Below, in pieces: positions 1 through 7,518 of a stretch of DNA of 11,254 bases (positions within the stretch are counted from its first letter, which is position 1; each line of letters begins with the position of its first letter). Source of the DNA: Phycisphaerae bacterium (GTDB lineage: Bacteria; Planctomycetota; Phycisphaerae; UBA1845; UTPLA1). The translations under genes and the position numbers were made by a program. The notes below the pieces were generated by a model, which did no database searches, had not been told where the DNA came from, and saw nothing but the letters and a program-made list of their open reading frames with translations. The stretch lies in the NCBI GenBank assembly GCA_016935885.1, contig JAFGQA010000206.1, positions 1 through 11,254 of the forward strand. The letters are read 5' to 3'.

Positions 1-94
1 AGCGGACATGGCCCGCCGTTTCAACTGCCGAGGCCGCCGCCGGTCAGGCGGCCGCGCCCCAATTTACAGAAGAGAAGTTACACTCCCTAAATAA
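1..94. other. Window edge, non-coding, possible IS remnant
   Basis: No gene is visible here; none of the short frames looks like a known protein. The stretch starting at about 60 (aatttacagaagagaagtta) recalls the terminal sequences found downstream of IS256-type transposases, but this is memory of a pattern and is not demonstrated. The last eight bases before 95 are AT-rich (cctaaata) and could be one copy of the 8-bp target duplication expected of an ISL3-family insertion; the partner copy is not in the window. Confidence 0.3.
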
Positions 95-528
95 GGCTCT
101 TCCGGGTTTCGTGTGGGTAGAGGTCACTTGAAGCGCTATTCTCCGGAGTATGCGAGACAAAGACCTCTATGCCCGGATCCTCGGAATCACGCCGCCGTGG
201 TTCGTACGTGACGTTGAGTTGACGCTTCAAGCGGGCGAAGTGATCGTGAAACTCGACTTCGACTCCTCCACCTCCCTGACCTGCCCTGTCTGCGGCGAGG
301 CCACCCCCGGCTACGAAACGCGACCACGCCGCTGGCGACACCTGGACACCTGCCAGTACCGCACGGTGATCGAGGCCGATGTCCCGCGCGTCAATTGCCC
401 AGTTCACGGCGTCCATCAGATTCAGGTGCCGTGGGCTGAGCCCAGTTCTCGTTTCACAGCCCTGTTCGAGGCCCTGGCCATCGACTGGCTGAAGGAGACA
501 AGCCTCTCGGGCGCCCGCCGCCTGCTAG
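95..528 (+). mobile_element. Left part of an ISL3-family insertion sequence, truncated
   Basis: The element seems to start at ggctcttccgggtttcgtgt (95-114), which has the GG-TCTTC...TTT...GTG look of ISL3-family terminal repeats and follows an AT-rich octamer. The transposase gene starts 55 bases inside. The element stops abruptly at 528, exactly where the inverted end of the next insertion sequence begins. No right-hand part is found in the window, so it is a dead left fragment. The element end is inferred from family resemblance; the truncation point is seen directly. Confidence 0.6.
150..528 (+). pseudogene. ISL3-family transposase, N-terminal fragment
   Basis: The intact frame gives about 126 native residues before running into the next element; full ISL3 transposases are usually about 400-550 residues. 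What remains is the N-terminal zinc-finger region: C45-x2-C48 (CPVCGE), then C68, and C83/H86 (NCPVHG), with the basic RPRRWRHLD stretch between, followed by the start of the helix-turn-helix region (residues about 105-126). The DDE catalytic domain is absent. The frame continues for nine residues of foreign sequence and stops at 555-557. The ATG at 150 is preceded by GGAG only one base away, so start or expression is doubtful, though MRDKDLYARIL resembles usual family starts. It cannot be an active transposase. Confidence 0.85.
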
Positions 529-548
529 CAGCCCGTGGTGAAAGTCAC
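529..548 (+). repeat. Left inverted end of the IS5-type element
   Basis: The outer ten bases, cagcccgtgg, recur exactly as the reverse complement at 2010-2019. Beyond that the two ends align only with gaps. Confidence 0.8.
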
Positions 549-594
549 AATGCTTGAGGGATTCTGTCTCCTCGGATAACCTGCCCCCAGCCGC

Positions 595-601
595 AAGGAG
601 G
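595..601 (+). promoter_or_regulatory. Ribosome binding site of the IS5-type transposase
   Basis: The sequence aaggagg lies 7 bases before the ATG at 609. It favours this start over the ATG two codons later. Confidence 0.75.
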
Positions 602-608
602 CAGCCTG

Positions 609-1997
609 ATGGCCATGGGGAAACGCAAGCGGGGGAAACAGGCGGAGATCTGGGTGCCAACCGCCGAGATTCCCGACTCTCCCGGACACCCTTTCTACGA
701 GCAACTGAACGGCATTCTCGGCAAGCACGGCTTCGACATCTTCGTTGAGGACCAGTGCCGTCGCTTCTATTCGGAGGACCGGGGCCGGCCCTCTTTGCCG
801 CCTGCCGTCTACTTTCGCTCCCTGCTGATCGGCTACTTCGAGGGGATCGACTCCGAACGCGGGATTGCCTGGCGCCTGGCCGACTCGCTTTCCCTGCGTG
901 GCTTCTGCGGCTACGGCCTGACCGACGCGACGCCGAATCACTCGACGATCAGCCGCAACCGCCGCCTGATCGACAGCGAGACCCATCAGGCCGTCTTTAC
1001 CTGGGTTCTGAAGGCCTTGGCGAAGGAGGGCCTGGTGAAGGGAGAGACGGTGGGCATCGATGCAACGACGCTGGAGGCGAACGCGGCGATGCGGAGCCTG
1101 GTACGCCGGGACACGGGGGCGGGCTACGAGGACTACCTCAAGGAACTGGCCCAGAGCTCGGGCATCGCGACGCCGACGCGAGAGGATCTGGCGCGTCTTG
1201 ACCGCCAGCGGAAGAAGAAGGCGTCGAACGACGACTGGCAAGACCCGAACGACCCTGACGCGAAGATCACGAAGATGAAGGACGGGCGGACGCACCTGGC
1301 GCACAAGGCCGAGCACGCGGTGGACCTGAAGAGCCAGGCGGTGCTGGCCGTGACGATCCAGCCCGCGGATCGGGGCGATTGCGAGAGCTTGCCTGAGACC
1401 CTTGTGGCGACGCTGGATGAGCTGGCCCAGCTCGCGGAGGATGAGGAGACTCGGGAGGAGATCTCGGATCGGCTTCTTGCTGAGACGGTTCTGGACAAGG
1501 GCTACCACAGCAACGCGACGCTGCGTCTGCAGCGGGATCTCGGGATTAGGAGCTACTGCAGCGAGCCGAAGCGCGGCCGTCGTCGCTGGGCCGGGAAGGC
1601 TGAGGAGCAAGCAGCAGTCTATGCGAACCGGCGCCGAATCCGAGGGTCGCGAGGCAAGGCCTTGCTCCGTTTGCGCGGTGAACGCTTGGAGCGCCCGTTT
1701 GCTCACTGCTATGAAACGGGTGGCATGAGGCGGATCCACCTGCGCGGACATCCGAACATTCTCAAGCGCGTGCTCATTCAGGCTGCAGGATTCAACTTGG
1801 GTCTGGTGATGCGCAGGCTGCTGGGCTTTGGGAAGCCGAGGAGCGGGAGGAAGCTGTTGGCAGCTTCTTCGGCGGCTCTGCGTGCAATCAAGGGCTCTGT
1901 GGCGCCGGCGAGGCATCCGATGAGGCCGTTGCGATGTATTCCTCAACTGCGGTGGATATCGGCTCTCATCACACCGTCGACGTGCTCGGCTGCATGA
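609..1997 (+). CDS. IS5/DDE_Tnp_1-type transposase
   Basis: A 462-residue transposase that would cut and rejoin the ends of its own element. An ideal ribosome site, aaggagg at 595-601, lies 7 bases before the ATG. The N-terminal part (about residues 45-115) is of the DUF772 type, with RPSLPPAVYFRSLLIGY and a helix-turn-helix-like TPNHSTISRNRRL. The RNase-H-like core carries candidate catalytic acids D151 (VGIDATTLEAN), D296 (VLDKGYHSN) and E361 (ERLERPFAHCYETGG), in the order and contexts of DDE_Tnp_1 proteins. A charged insert with KMKDGRTHLAHKAEHAVDL lies between the first two acids, as in relatives I recall. The stop is TGA at 1995-1997, just inside the right end. No frameshift or missing catalytic residue is visible, so it may be active. 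Confidence 0.9.
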   Translation: MAMGKRKRGKQAEIWVPTAEIPDSPGHPFYEQLNGILGKHGFDIFVEDQCRRFYSEDRGRPSLPPAVYFRSLLIGYFEGIDSERGIAWRLADSLSLRGFCGYGLTDATPNHSTISRNRRLIDSETHQAVFTWVLKALAKEGLVKGETVGIDATTLEANAAMRSLVRRDTGAGYEDYLKELAQSSGIATPTREDLARLDRQRKKKASNDDWQDPNDPDAKITKMKDGRTHLAHKAEHAVDLKSQAVLAVTIQPADRGDCESLPETLVATLDELAQLAEDEETREEISDRLLAETVLDKGYHSNATLRLQRDLGIRSYCSEPKRGRRRWAGKAEEQAAVYANRRRIRGSRGKALLRLRGERLERPFAHCYETGGMRRIHLRGHPNILKRVLIQAAGFNLGLVMRRLLGFGKPRSGRKLLAASSAALRAIKGSVAPARHPMRPLRCIPQLRWISALITPSTCSAA

Positions 1998-1999
1998 TG

Positions 2000-2019
2000 G
2001 TCATTTCTGCCACGGGCTG
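2000..2019 (-). repeat. Right inverted end of the IS5-type element
   Basis: On the minus strand it reads cagcccgtggcagaaatgac, the partner of 529-548. It begins just past the transposase stop codon at 1995-1997. Confidence 0.8.
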
Positions 2020-2387
2020 TTAGATCGTCGTTTGCGCCTCAGCGGCTTGACATCGTGTCGCTTCAGGATCTTGTGGATCGTTGCCAGGGATAGAGAACAT
2101 TCATGGAGTCGTTGAAGCTCGTTCTGGATTCTGCGAGCGCCAAGCTTCCGTTTGAGGCGCAAGGCCAGTATCCAGCTTTCAATCTCTGGAGTGATCTTCG
2201 CAGCCGGAGAATGCTTGGGCCTTCGAGAGCGAGAAGAGAGACCTTCCAGACCCTCACTTTCGAAACGTCGGACCCATTTCCTGAGTGTCGGTCTGCTGAT
2301 ACCACAGCGTTTGCAGACGAGACCTGCGCTCCCCGTCTTCTGATAGAGCTGCACCCACTCAAGCCTTGCCTTCTCTTCCCTCAGCAT
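2020..2387 (-). pseudogene. IS481-family transposase, N-terminal fragment
   Basis: About 122 native residues remain of a protein that is normally about 300 or more. The visible part is the DNA-binding region: a helix-turn-helix with VCKRCGISRPTLRKWVRRFE (about residues 24-43), the GLEGLSSRSRRPKHSP linker typical of IS481 transposases, and a second winged-helix segment with LGARRIQNELQRLHECSLS and ATIHKILKRHDV. The integrase core (rve, DDE) is missing. The frame runs on for six residues of IS5-type sequence and stops at 2001-2003. The family is recognised from the order HTH, SSRSRRP linker, then I-x-x-L/I-L-K-R; a close IS3-like relative cannot be excluded. It cannot be an active transposase. 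Confidence 0.8.
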
Positions 2388-2433
2388 GGCGTCAGCATGC
2401 CAGAAGTGTGAAAGGATGTCTATGAATCACACA
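2020..2433 (-). mobile_element. Left part of an IS481-family insertion sequence, truncated
   Basis: Read on the minus strand, the element seems to begin near 2433 with tgtgtgattcatagacatcc. The TGT start is typical of IS481-family ends, but the exact end is uncertain. It contains the start of the transposase gene and stops at 2020, where the right end of the IS5-type element lies. The right-hand half is not in the window. Confidence 0.55.
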
Positions 2434-2458
2434 CTCTGGCCATTCAATGCCCCAGTAG

Positions 2459-2665
2459 TTGCCCCAGTCTTCGGAGGGCCCAAGTGAGGCACAGGTTGCG
2501 CAGCTTCGCGAGGCCGCGGCGCGGATGGAACTCACCGAGGACGCGGCCCAAGCGCCCACGACGGCCTCGCGGCGGGAGTGCTTGACCTGGACCCTGCGGC
2601 TGGCGCGGATCCACGGCGTGCTGCCGCTGGTCTGCCGGCGCTGCGGGAACCCGATGATCGCGGAA
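2459..2665 (+). pseudogene. Probable IS91-type transposase, C-terminal remnant
   Basis: The frame reads EAQVAQLREAAARMELTEDA and then a stretch ending VLPLVCRRCGNPMIA. A tryptophan-containing helix (CLTWTLRLARIHGV) followed by L-x-C-x2-C-G-x2-M resembles the C-terminal region of IS91/Y2 transposases, where WARLLARV..VDPL.CPRCGG.M is common. Upstream, the HUH catalytic domain is missing. Downstream, the resemblance ends around 2665, where the frame runs into the antisense end of the acetyltransferase fragment. There is no good start codon or ribosome site. The alternative is a chance frame with a zinc-ribbon-like look; the assignment is moderate to weak. Confidence 0.4.
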
Positions 2666-2669
2666 AACG

Positions 2670-2909
2670 TCAGGCATTCTCGCCGGCGGGCAGGCGCTTG
2701 CCCATGCTGACGCGCTCCTCCACCTCGTAGCCAAGCTTCCGGTAGAAGGCCACGGCGCCGATGTTGTCGGCGCGCACCTGGAGGTTCAGCTTGGGGCAGC
2801 CCATGGCGACCAGGTCGGCCTCGACGCGGTCCATGAGGGCCTTGCCGATGCCGTGCTTGCGGTGGCGGGGGCTGACGGCGAGGTAGTAGACCCAGCCGCG
2901 GTGCCCCCT
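2670..2909 (-). pseudogene. GNAT-family N-acetyltransferase, C-terminal half
   Basis: Residues from GHRGWVYYLAVSP to the stop at 2670-2672 form the second half of a GNAT acetyltransferase of the small ribosomal-protein-alanine/YpeA-like type. The acetyl-CoA loop is clear (RHRKHGIGKALM, matching R-x-x-G-x-G/A), followed by the LNLQVRADNIGAVAFYRKLGYE strand-helix-strand that closes the fold, and a final GKRLP. Upstream of GHRGW the sequence stops resembling the family, although the frame stays open to an ATG at 2955-2957. About 60-70 N-terminal residues, including beta strands 1-3, are therefore missing. It overlaps no intact gene. Its 3' end abuts the IS91-like remnant, consistent with a deletion or insertion scar. 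Probably non-functional. Confidence 0.75.
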
Positions 2910-3181
2910 GGAGCTGCCAGGCGCGACGGCTGTTCCAGAGACGTGAGGGTGAGGCAAGTCCGCCGGTCAGCCAGCGGCTTCTGGAGTCGGTAGGCCCAAG
3001 TTTCGGCATCGAGCCGGCCAGAGTCGATTTGTGGCGTTTTCGTGATATTCTTGAGATATTTTGCTATGATTGCGATGGGTCGCGACGGTGCTCGGTCTCG
3101 TCCGGTGCGCGGATCAGGCTCGGTGGGCCGACCACGATCCGGCCCGTTGGGATGCAGGACCGCGACCCGGGAGTTCGTGAC
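2910..3181. other. Intergenic stretch upstream of the C25 peptidase
   Basis: No convincing gene is seen. The peptidase frame is open through here and beyond, and a TTG at 3029 could start it, but that start would place about 50 non-family residues before the signal peptide. A short AT-rich patch at 3042-3070 stands out from the surrounding high G+C. It contains gatatt twice (3044-3049 and 3055-3060, 11 bases apart) and tatgat at 3065-3070, which could be a -10 hexamer, but no -35 hexamer at proper spacing is evident. The promoter of the peptidase gene probably lies here; the exact site is a guess. Confidence 0.35.
3169..3173 (+). promoter_or_regulatory. Ribosome binding site fixing the C25 peptidase start
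   Basis: The sequence gggag lies 8 bases before the ATG at 3182. It favours that start over the TTG at 3029 or the ATG at 3155, and that start puts the signal peptide at the N-terminus. Confidence 0.6.
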
Positions 3182-6100
3182 ATGCGCATGGCTTACGCCC
3201 ACCACCGTTGGATCTCGGCGACGATACTCATTTGCATCGCCACCCTCGCATCGGGCGCCGGGCAACCAGGAGTCAAGTCGGCCGCCCGCAAGGACGGCCA
3301 GACCGCGGCGATCCGCCAGCCCGCAACGGCCGTGGAGCCCGCCGCGAACGATCTCCTCAAGTCTCTCGATCGGGCAAGGCGGGCAGGTGATCGTCCGGGC
3401 ATGGACCGACTGCATCGCGAGCTGGGATGGACCGGCGACGGGTGCGTGGGCACCCCCGTTCCGGCGACCGACGCCCGCCGGGTGGTCCGCACCGACCGCC
3501 TGAACCGTTCGACCCGCTGGCAGGACGACGTGCTGGTCTCCCTCGTGCAGACCGACACGGGACGGCCGTCCTTGACCTGCGGCTACCACCTGCCCTGCTA
3601 CGTGGTCGCCGAGGACTTGCAGAGCAACTACCTCGATGTCTACCGCTCCGACGACGGCGGCAACTACTGGTACTACGACTTCAGTCTGCACACGACCTTC
3701 GATCCCACCAATGCATCCGCCGTCCTGGGCTTCGGGGGACAGGGCAACCGCCTGCTCATCGCCTACGAGTACGGCTGCGACACGGCCAGCGCCGCCATTC
3801 ACGTCTACTGGCTGGACATGGACACCGGCGAGGACGGCCTGGTCATGGTCGATTCCGGCATGGGCGTCAGGAATCCGCGCCTCTGCGTGGACGCCGACGA
3901 GACGCCCTACTGGTACGCCTACCTGACCTGGTCCAGCAGCGGCATCCGAGCCGACCGCGACTACGGCGAGATCATGTTCTCCCGCAGTGTCAGCTTCGGC
4001 ACCGACTGGTCGACGCCGGTCAGCGTGGCCTCGAGCGTCTCGGACGGCAACAACCCAGACATCGACTTCGGCGGCACGGACCTCTATGTCGCCTACACGC
4101 GTTCGGGGACCAACGACGACCGGGACGTCTGGGTGCGCCCAAGCGCGAACTGGGGCGAGAGCTGGCTGGCGGAGCTCCCTTTGGCCATCTCCGACGACGA
4201 CGAGTACGACCCCAGCGTGGCCGCCAACGTCGACGGCGACGCGGTCATGGTGGCCTACACCCGTGCCTACTCGCCGACCAACACCGACGTCGAGGCCTAC
4301 TACAGCGTAGACGGCGGCACGCTCTGGTACTGGACCTACCCCGCTTACGACGACCTGCACGAGGGACCAGCCGACCTCTGCGCCAGCTCGAGCCCGGGCC
4401 AGATCCACGCCGCCTACTGGCGGCACGGGGACCTGGCCTACACGCACGCGGACCTGGGATTCCCCACCATGTGGTCGACGCCGGAGGTGGTGAACGAGGG
4501 TGGCGCCGCCATGCACCTGCGACCGTCGCTGGACGTCAACCCCGACCGCGCCATCGAGGAGTGCGTGGCCTGGATGGACGACCGCTCGCCGACCGAGTAC
4601 CGGGTCTACTTCGACGCGGCCTACCCCCTGGGCGACTACTACATGATCGCGGGCGACTACAACCGCCGGATCGCCCTGGAGACCCTGAAGGACTGGAAGG
4701 AGCAGCTCGGCTACCGCGTACACCTCTGGACCATCGACGATGTCCAGGACCAGCACCCCGGCAGCGACGCCGCCACCGCCCTGTGGAGCTTCCTCAGAAA
4801 CCGGCGCTTCAACACGCGCTACGTGCTGCTCGTGGGCAGCCTGCCGCAGATCCCCATGCGCATGCTCTACCCCGACGGCGATCTCGGCGACGGACTGGGC
4901 TACGGCTCGGACTACTACTACATGCAGCTTGCGAATCCGGTCTGGGACCTGGACGGGGACCTGCGCTGGGGCGAGTTCACGCAGGACGCCCTGAATCCCT
5001 ACCCGGACGTCCTCGTGGGCCGCGTGCCCAACCGCAGCCGCTTTGCCGTGGAGGACTGGATCGACAACGTCATCGCCTTCGAGCAGGACACGGGCGACTG
5101 GAAGAAGAACGTGCTCCTGGCCGCCGGCTTCCTCAGCCAGCCGGAGGAGGACGCCGGAGCACTGGACCTGGCCGTGGCGGCCCAGATCTACAATCGCGAC
5201 ATCTTCGAGCCCGCCGGCTGGCCGGCCATGCGGCTCTTCGACGGCACCGGCCTCAACCCCACCGGGGAGCCCTGGGACCGCCTGTTGACGCGACTCAACT
5301 ACGCGGCCGAGTGCGGGCCGCAGGCCCAGGGCCTGATCCAGTGCATGGCCCACGGCTGTGAGACGAGCATGGTGGCCTACCGCTGGGTGGCGGACCTGAA
5401 CAACAACGGTATATGCGACTATGGCGACGAGAAGACGAACATCGACTTCAGCGTGTGGCTGGACATCCCGTACTTCCCCACCTCGGCCGTGGTCTACCTG
5501 GGCGGCTGCTGCACCGGCGCCATCATCTCCGAGGATACGGTCTTCGAGCTTTCAGGGCAGGCATCTCTCTACCTGATCGACAACACCCCGGTCGACATGG
5601 CCGTCTACGAGTACCTGCGCTACGGTTCGCCCGCCGTCATTGGCAGCACCGTCGGCACCGAATCGAGGCCCAACTGGAACGACGCCGACGACGGCTCCAG
5701 CCAGAGTCTCTATTACTACTTCCACCAGCTCCTCGTGCAGCATGGCCTGCGCGTGGGCGACGCCTTCCACGGCTCCCAGATCGTCCAGTGGATCGAGCAC
5801 GAGCCGCAACGCATCACGCGGACCTTCAACTACTTCGGCGATCCGTCCCTGGAGTTCCTGGGCAACCAGGGACGCCGGTGGCAAGGCCGCGCCCTCCCCG
5901 TCGAGCGCCTGTCCGAGGGTATCTGGTCGCGGCCGCCGCTGCCCCGCGCCGAGAAGGCGCCCCGTCCCCGGCGCGACGGCGACATCACCCTGTGGTGGCG
6001 CGAGGGCGCAATCGATGGCAGCTCCTGCGTCACCGACATCGTTCACGGTAACGACGGCCTGCTCTACGCGACAGCGCGGATGAGCATCGACGAGGACCAC

Positions 6101-7267
6101 AACGGCGGTGCCGTCGTCCGCTCGGCCGACGAGGGCGCGACCTGGGAAACGCTGGGCGAACTGCCAGACGCCTGGTCAGCCACCTGCCTGGTCCAGACCC
6201 TGTGGAGCGACTGGCTCGTCGGGGGCGTGGCCTTCGTGGACGAGCAATTCTACGGCGTCATCTACGCCTCCGGGGATCAGGGCGCCACCTGGTTCATGGT
6301 TGCGCTGTTCCCGGATGGCATCGTCTCGGACATCTGCCAGCTCAGCAACGGCTGGCTCCTGGCGGGCACGGGATGGAACGGTGGCATCCTGTACTCCGTC
6401 GACGGCGGCGGCAGCTGGGACGTCGCCGCCGCTCTGGGGCCCGACATCGACGTCCGCAGCATCGTGCACGCCAGCAGCGACATCGTCTTCGCCGCCTGCG
6501 ACGGGGCCGGCGCGGCCCACAGGGTGCTCGTCTCGGCGAACCTCACGGACTGGTTCCCCGTCGGCGGCCTCGAGGCCATGACGGCGGCCCACGACATCGT
6601 CGAGAGTGGCGGCGCCCTCTTCGTCGGCGGCAGGGACGCCGACGGCGCCGCCGTCTACTGGGGCCCGCTGGACGGCAACCCCTGGCAGCCCACCGACTCG
6701 CTGCCGGGCGGGAGCACCTGCGTCAGGAGCCTGACGGCCGCGGGCGGCGGGGTCGTCTTCGCCGCCGGCAAGGCGCCGCCGGGCGCCTACGGGGCGGAGG
6801 TCTTCGCCTGGAGCCCCGTGGACTCGACCTGGACGGTGGTGGGTGATCCCCTGGAGGCCGTGGATCTGGTGGACGCCCTGCACGCCACCTCCGAGCACGT
6901 GTACGCGGGCTGCGGGGACATCGCGGGCACCATCCACAAGCACCTCCTGGTGACTCCGAGCGCGGTCGACGAGACCGCCACGGTGGACCCGACGCTGAGT
7001 CTGGACCTGTGGCCGAATCCGATGCGGAAACGCGCGACCGTAAGCTTCCATCTGCCGCGACGAACGAGGATCGACCTGAAGATCTACGACGTCTCTGGAC
7101 GTCTGGTGCGAACGTTGTCCTCGGCGATCACGGAGGCGGGAGACCACGCCATCGTCTGGGACGCGAGAGACGCCAGCGGACGAGCGGTTCCCTCGGGCAT
7201 CTACACCTTCCGTCTCATGGCCGGCGACGGCAAGGTGCGCACCGGGAAGATCACCGTCGTGCGCTAG
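3182..7267 (+). CDS. Secreted gingipain-like C25 cysteine peptidase with propeller regions and FlgD-like tail
   Basis: A 1361-residue exported protein. Residues 1-30 are a signal peptide (basic MRMAYAHHRW, then ISATILICIATLASG). Residues about 120-480 look like a sialidase/BNR-type propeller with Asp-box-like S-x-D-x-G motifs near 156 and 375. Residues about 484-894 are a peptidase C25 domain: DYYMIAGDYNR, then DVLVGRVPNRS (612-616 VGRVP), catalytic His724 in MAHGCE, the nucleophile Cys776 or Cys777 in LGGCCTGAI, and the closing NYFGDPSLEF. Residues about 970-1260 form a second propeller-like region with Asp boxes at 981, 1030 and 1072. Residues 1274-1361 are a FlgD-Ig/Por-sorting-like tail with WPNP, YDVSGRLVRTL and PSGIYTF. 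It probably cleaves proteins outside the cell. I see no typical C25 propeptide; the first propeller occupies that place. Substrate and secretion route are unknown. Confidence 0.88.
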   Translation: MRMAYAHHRWISATILICIATLASGAGQPGVKSAARKDGQTAAIRQPATAVEPAANDLLKSLDRARRAGDRPGMDRLHRELGWTGDGCVGTPVPATDARRVVRTDRLNRSTRWQDDVLVSLVQTDTGRPSLTCGYHLPCYVVAEDLQSNYLDVYRSDDGGNYWYYDFSLHTTFDPTNASAVLGFGGQGNRLLIAYEYGCDTASAAIHVYWLDMDTGEDGLVMVDSGMGVRNPRLCVDADETPYWYAYLTWSSSGIRADRDYGEIMFSRSVSFGTDWSTPVSVASSVSDGNNPDIDFGGTDLYVAYTRSGTNDDRDVWVRPSANWGESWLAELPLAISDDDEYDPSVAANVDGDAVMVAYTRAYSPTNTDVEAYYSVDGGTLWYWTYPAYDDLHEGPADLCASSSPGQIHAAYWRHGDLAYTHADLGFPTMWSTPEVVNEGGAAMHLRPSLDVNPDRAIEECVAWMDDRSPTEYRVYFDAAYPLGDYYMIAGDYNRRIALETLKDWKEQLGYRVHLWTIDDVQDQHPGSDAATALWSFLRNRRFNTRYVLLVGSLPQIPMRMLYPDGDLGDGLGYGSDYYYMQLANPVWDLDGDLRWGEFTQDALNPYPDVLVGRVPNRSRFAVEDWIDNVIAFEQDTGDWKKNVLLAAGFLSQPEEDAGALDLAVAAQIYNRDIFEPAGWPAMRLFDGTGLNPTGEPWDRLLTRLNYAAECGPQAQGLIQCMAHGCETSMVAYRWVADLNNNGICDYGDEKTNIDFSVWLDIPYFPTSAVVYLGGCCTGAIISEDTVFELSGQASLYLIDNTPVDMAVYEYLRYGSPAVIGSTVGTESRPNWNDADDGSSQSLYYYFHQLLVQHGLRVGDAFHGSQIVQWIEHEPQRITRTFNYFGDPSLEFLGNQGRRWQGRALPVERLSEGIWSRPPLPRAEKAPRPRRDGDITLWWREGAIDGSSCVTDIVHGNDGLLYATARMSIDEDHNGGAVVRSADEGATWETLGELPDAWSATCLVQTLWSDWLVGGVAFVDEQFYGVIYASGDQGATWFMVALFPDGIVSDICQLSNGWLLAGTGWNGGILYSVDGGGSWDVAAALGPDIDVRSIVHASSDIVFAACDGAGAAHRVLVSANLTDWFPVGGLEAMTAAHDIVESGGALFVGGRDADGAAVYWGPLDGNPWQPTDSLPGGSTCVRSLTAAGGGVVFAAGKAPPGAYGAEVFAWSPVDSTWTVVGDPLEAVDLVDALHATSEHVYAGCGDIAGTIHKHLLVTPSAVDETATVDPTLSLDLWPNPMRKRATVSFHLPRRTRIDLKIYDVSGRLVRTLSSAITEAGDHAIVWDARDASGRAVPSGIYTFRLMAGDGKVRTGKITVVR

Positions 7268-7369
7268 CATGGATTGGTCGGGCGGGTCCTCCATCTGAGA
7301 ACGGCGACGTCCTGCCATACAATTTCTACGTTGGCGCCGAGATGGACAACGGCTGGTGTGGCTGGTTCG

Positions 7370-7518
7370 ATGTGGACGAGGCGCTGCCGGCCGGCGCCGT
7401 CGAGCGCGCCTGGGACGGCCGCGATTCGCGCGGCCACGCCCTGCCCAGCGGCGTCTACCTGGCGCGCGCGGCCACCGCGGACGGCGCCGCGTCGCGCAAG
7501 CTGCTGCTGGTGAAGTAG
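7370..7518 (+). pseudogene. Orphan end of a FlgD-like C-terminal tail
   Basis: Starting about 100 bases after the peptidase stop, the frame reads DEALPAGAVERAWDGRDSRG, then the PSGVY signature, and ends ASRKLLLVK with TAG at 7516-7518. This is the second half of a FlgD-Ig/Por-sorting-like domain, matching the ends of the two neighbouring proteins. The first half (PNPFNP, YDxxGRLVRTL) is missing and there is no own start with a ribosome site. The frame before it (GAEMDNGWCGWF) does not look like the family. It is likely the residue of another exported protein whose body was deleted. It is not simply a copy of the peptidase end, since the residues and codons differ. Confidence 0.7.

Larger units (their letters stand above)
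529..2019 (+). mobile_element. Complete IS5/DDE_Tnp_1-type insertion sequence
   Basis: The element is 1491 bp and bounded by imperfect inverted ends: cagcccgtggtgaaagtcac at the left (529-548) and, read on the minus strand from 2019, cagcccgtggcagaaatgac. The outer 10 bases are identical and similarity continues with small gaps. It holds one transposase gene. The flanking tetranucleotides are ctag (525-528) and ttag (2020-2023). Both fit the YTAR target of IS5-type elements but they are not identical, as a simple target duplication would be. On either side lie two different, unrelated transposase fragments cut at exactly these boundaries, so the copy sits at a rearrangement joint. Family placement rests on the DDE_Tnp_1 transposase, the ends and the YTAR flanks; an IS1182-like group is the alternative. 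Confidence 0.8.

Noticed and set aside
525..1946. Long minus-strand open frame opposite the IS5-type transposase
   Set aside because: It is a shadow of a well-supported transposase with ribosome site and catalytic residues; the translated product is Arg/Leu/Val-rich and unlike any family.
2786..5353. Very long minus-strand open frame (855 codons) opposite the C25 gene
   Set aside because: It is a mirror of the high third-position GC of the peptidase gene. Its protein is a Val/Gly/Arg-rich sequence with no family look, and its last part is merely the acetyltransferase region in another frame.
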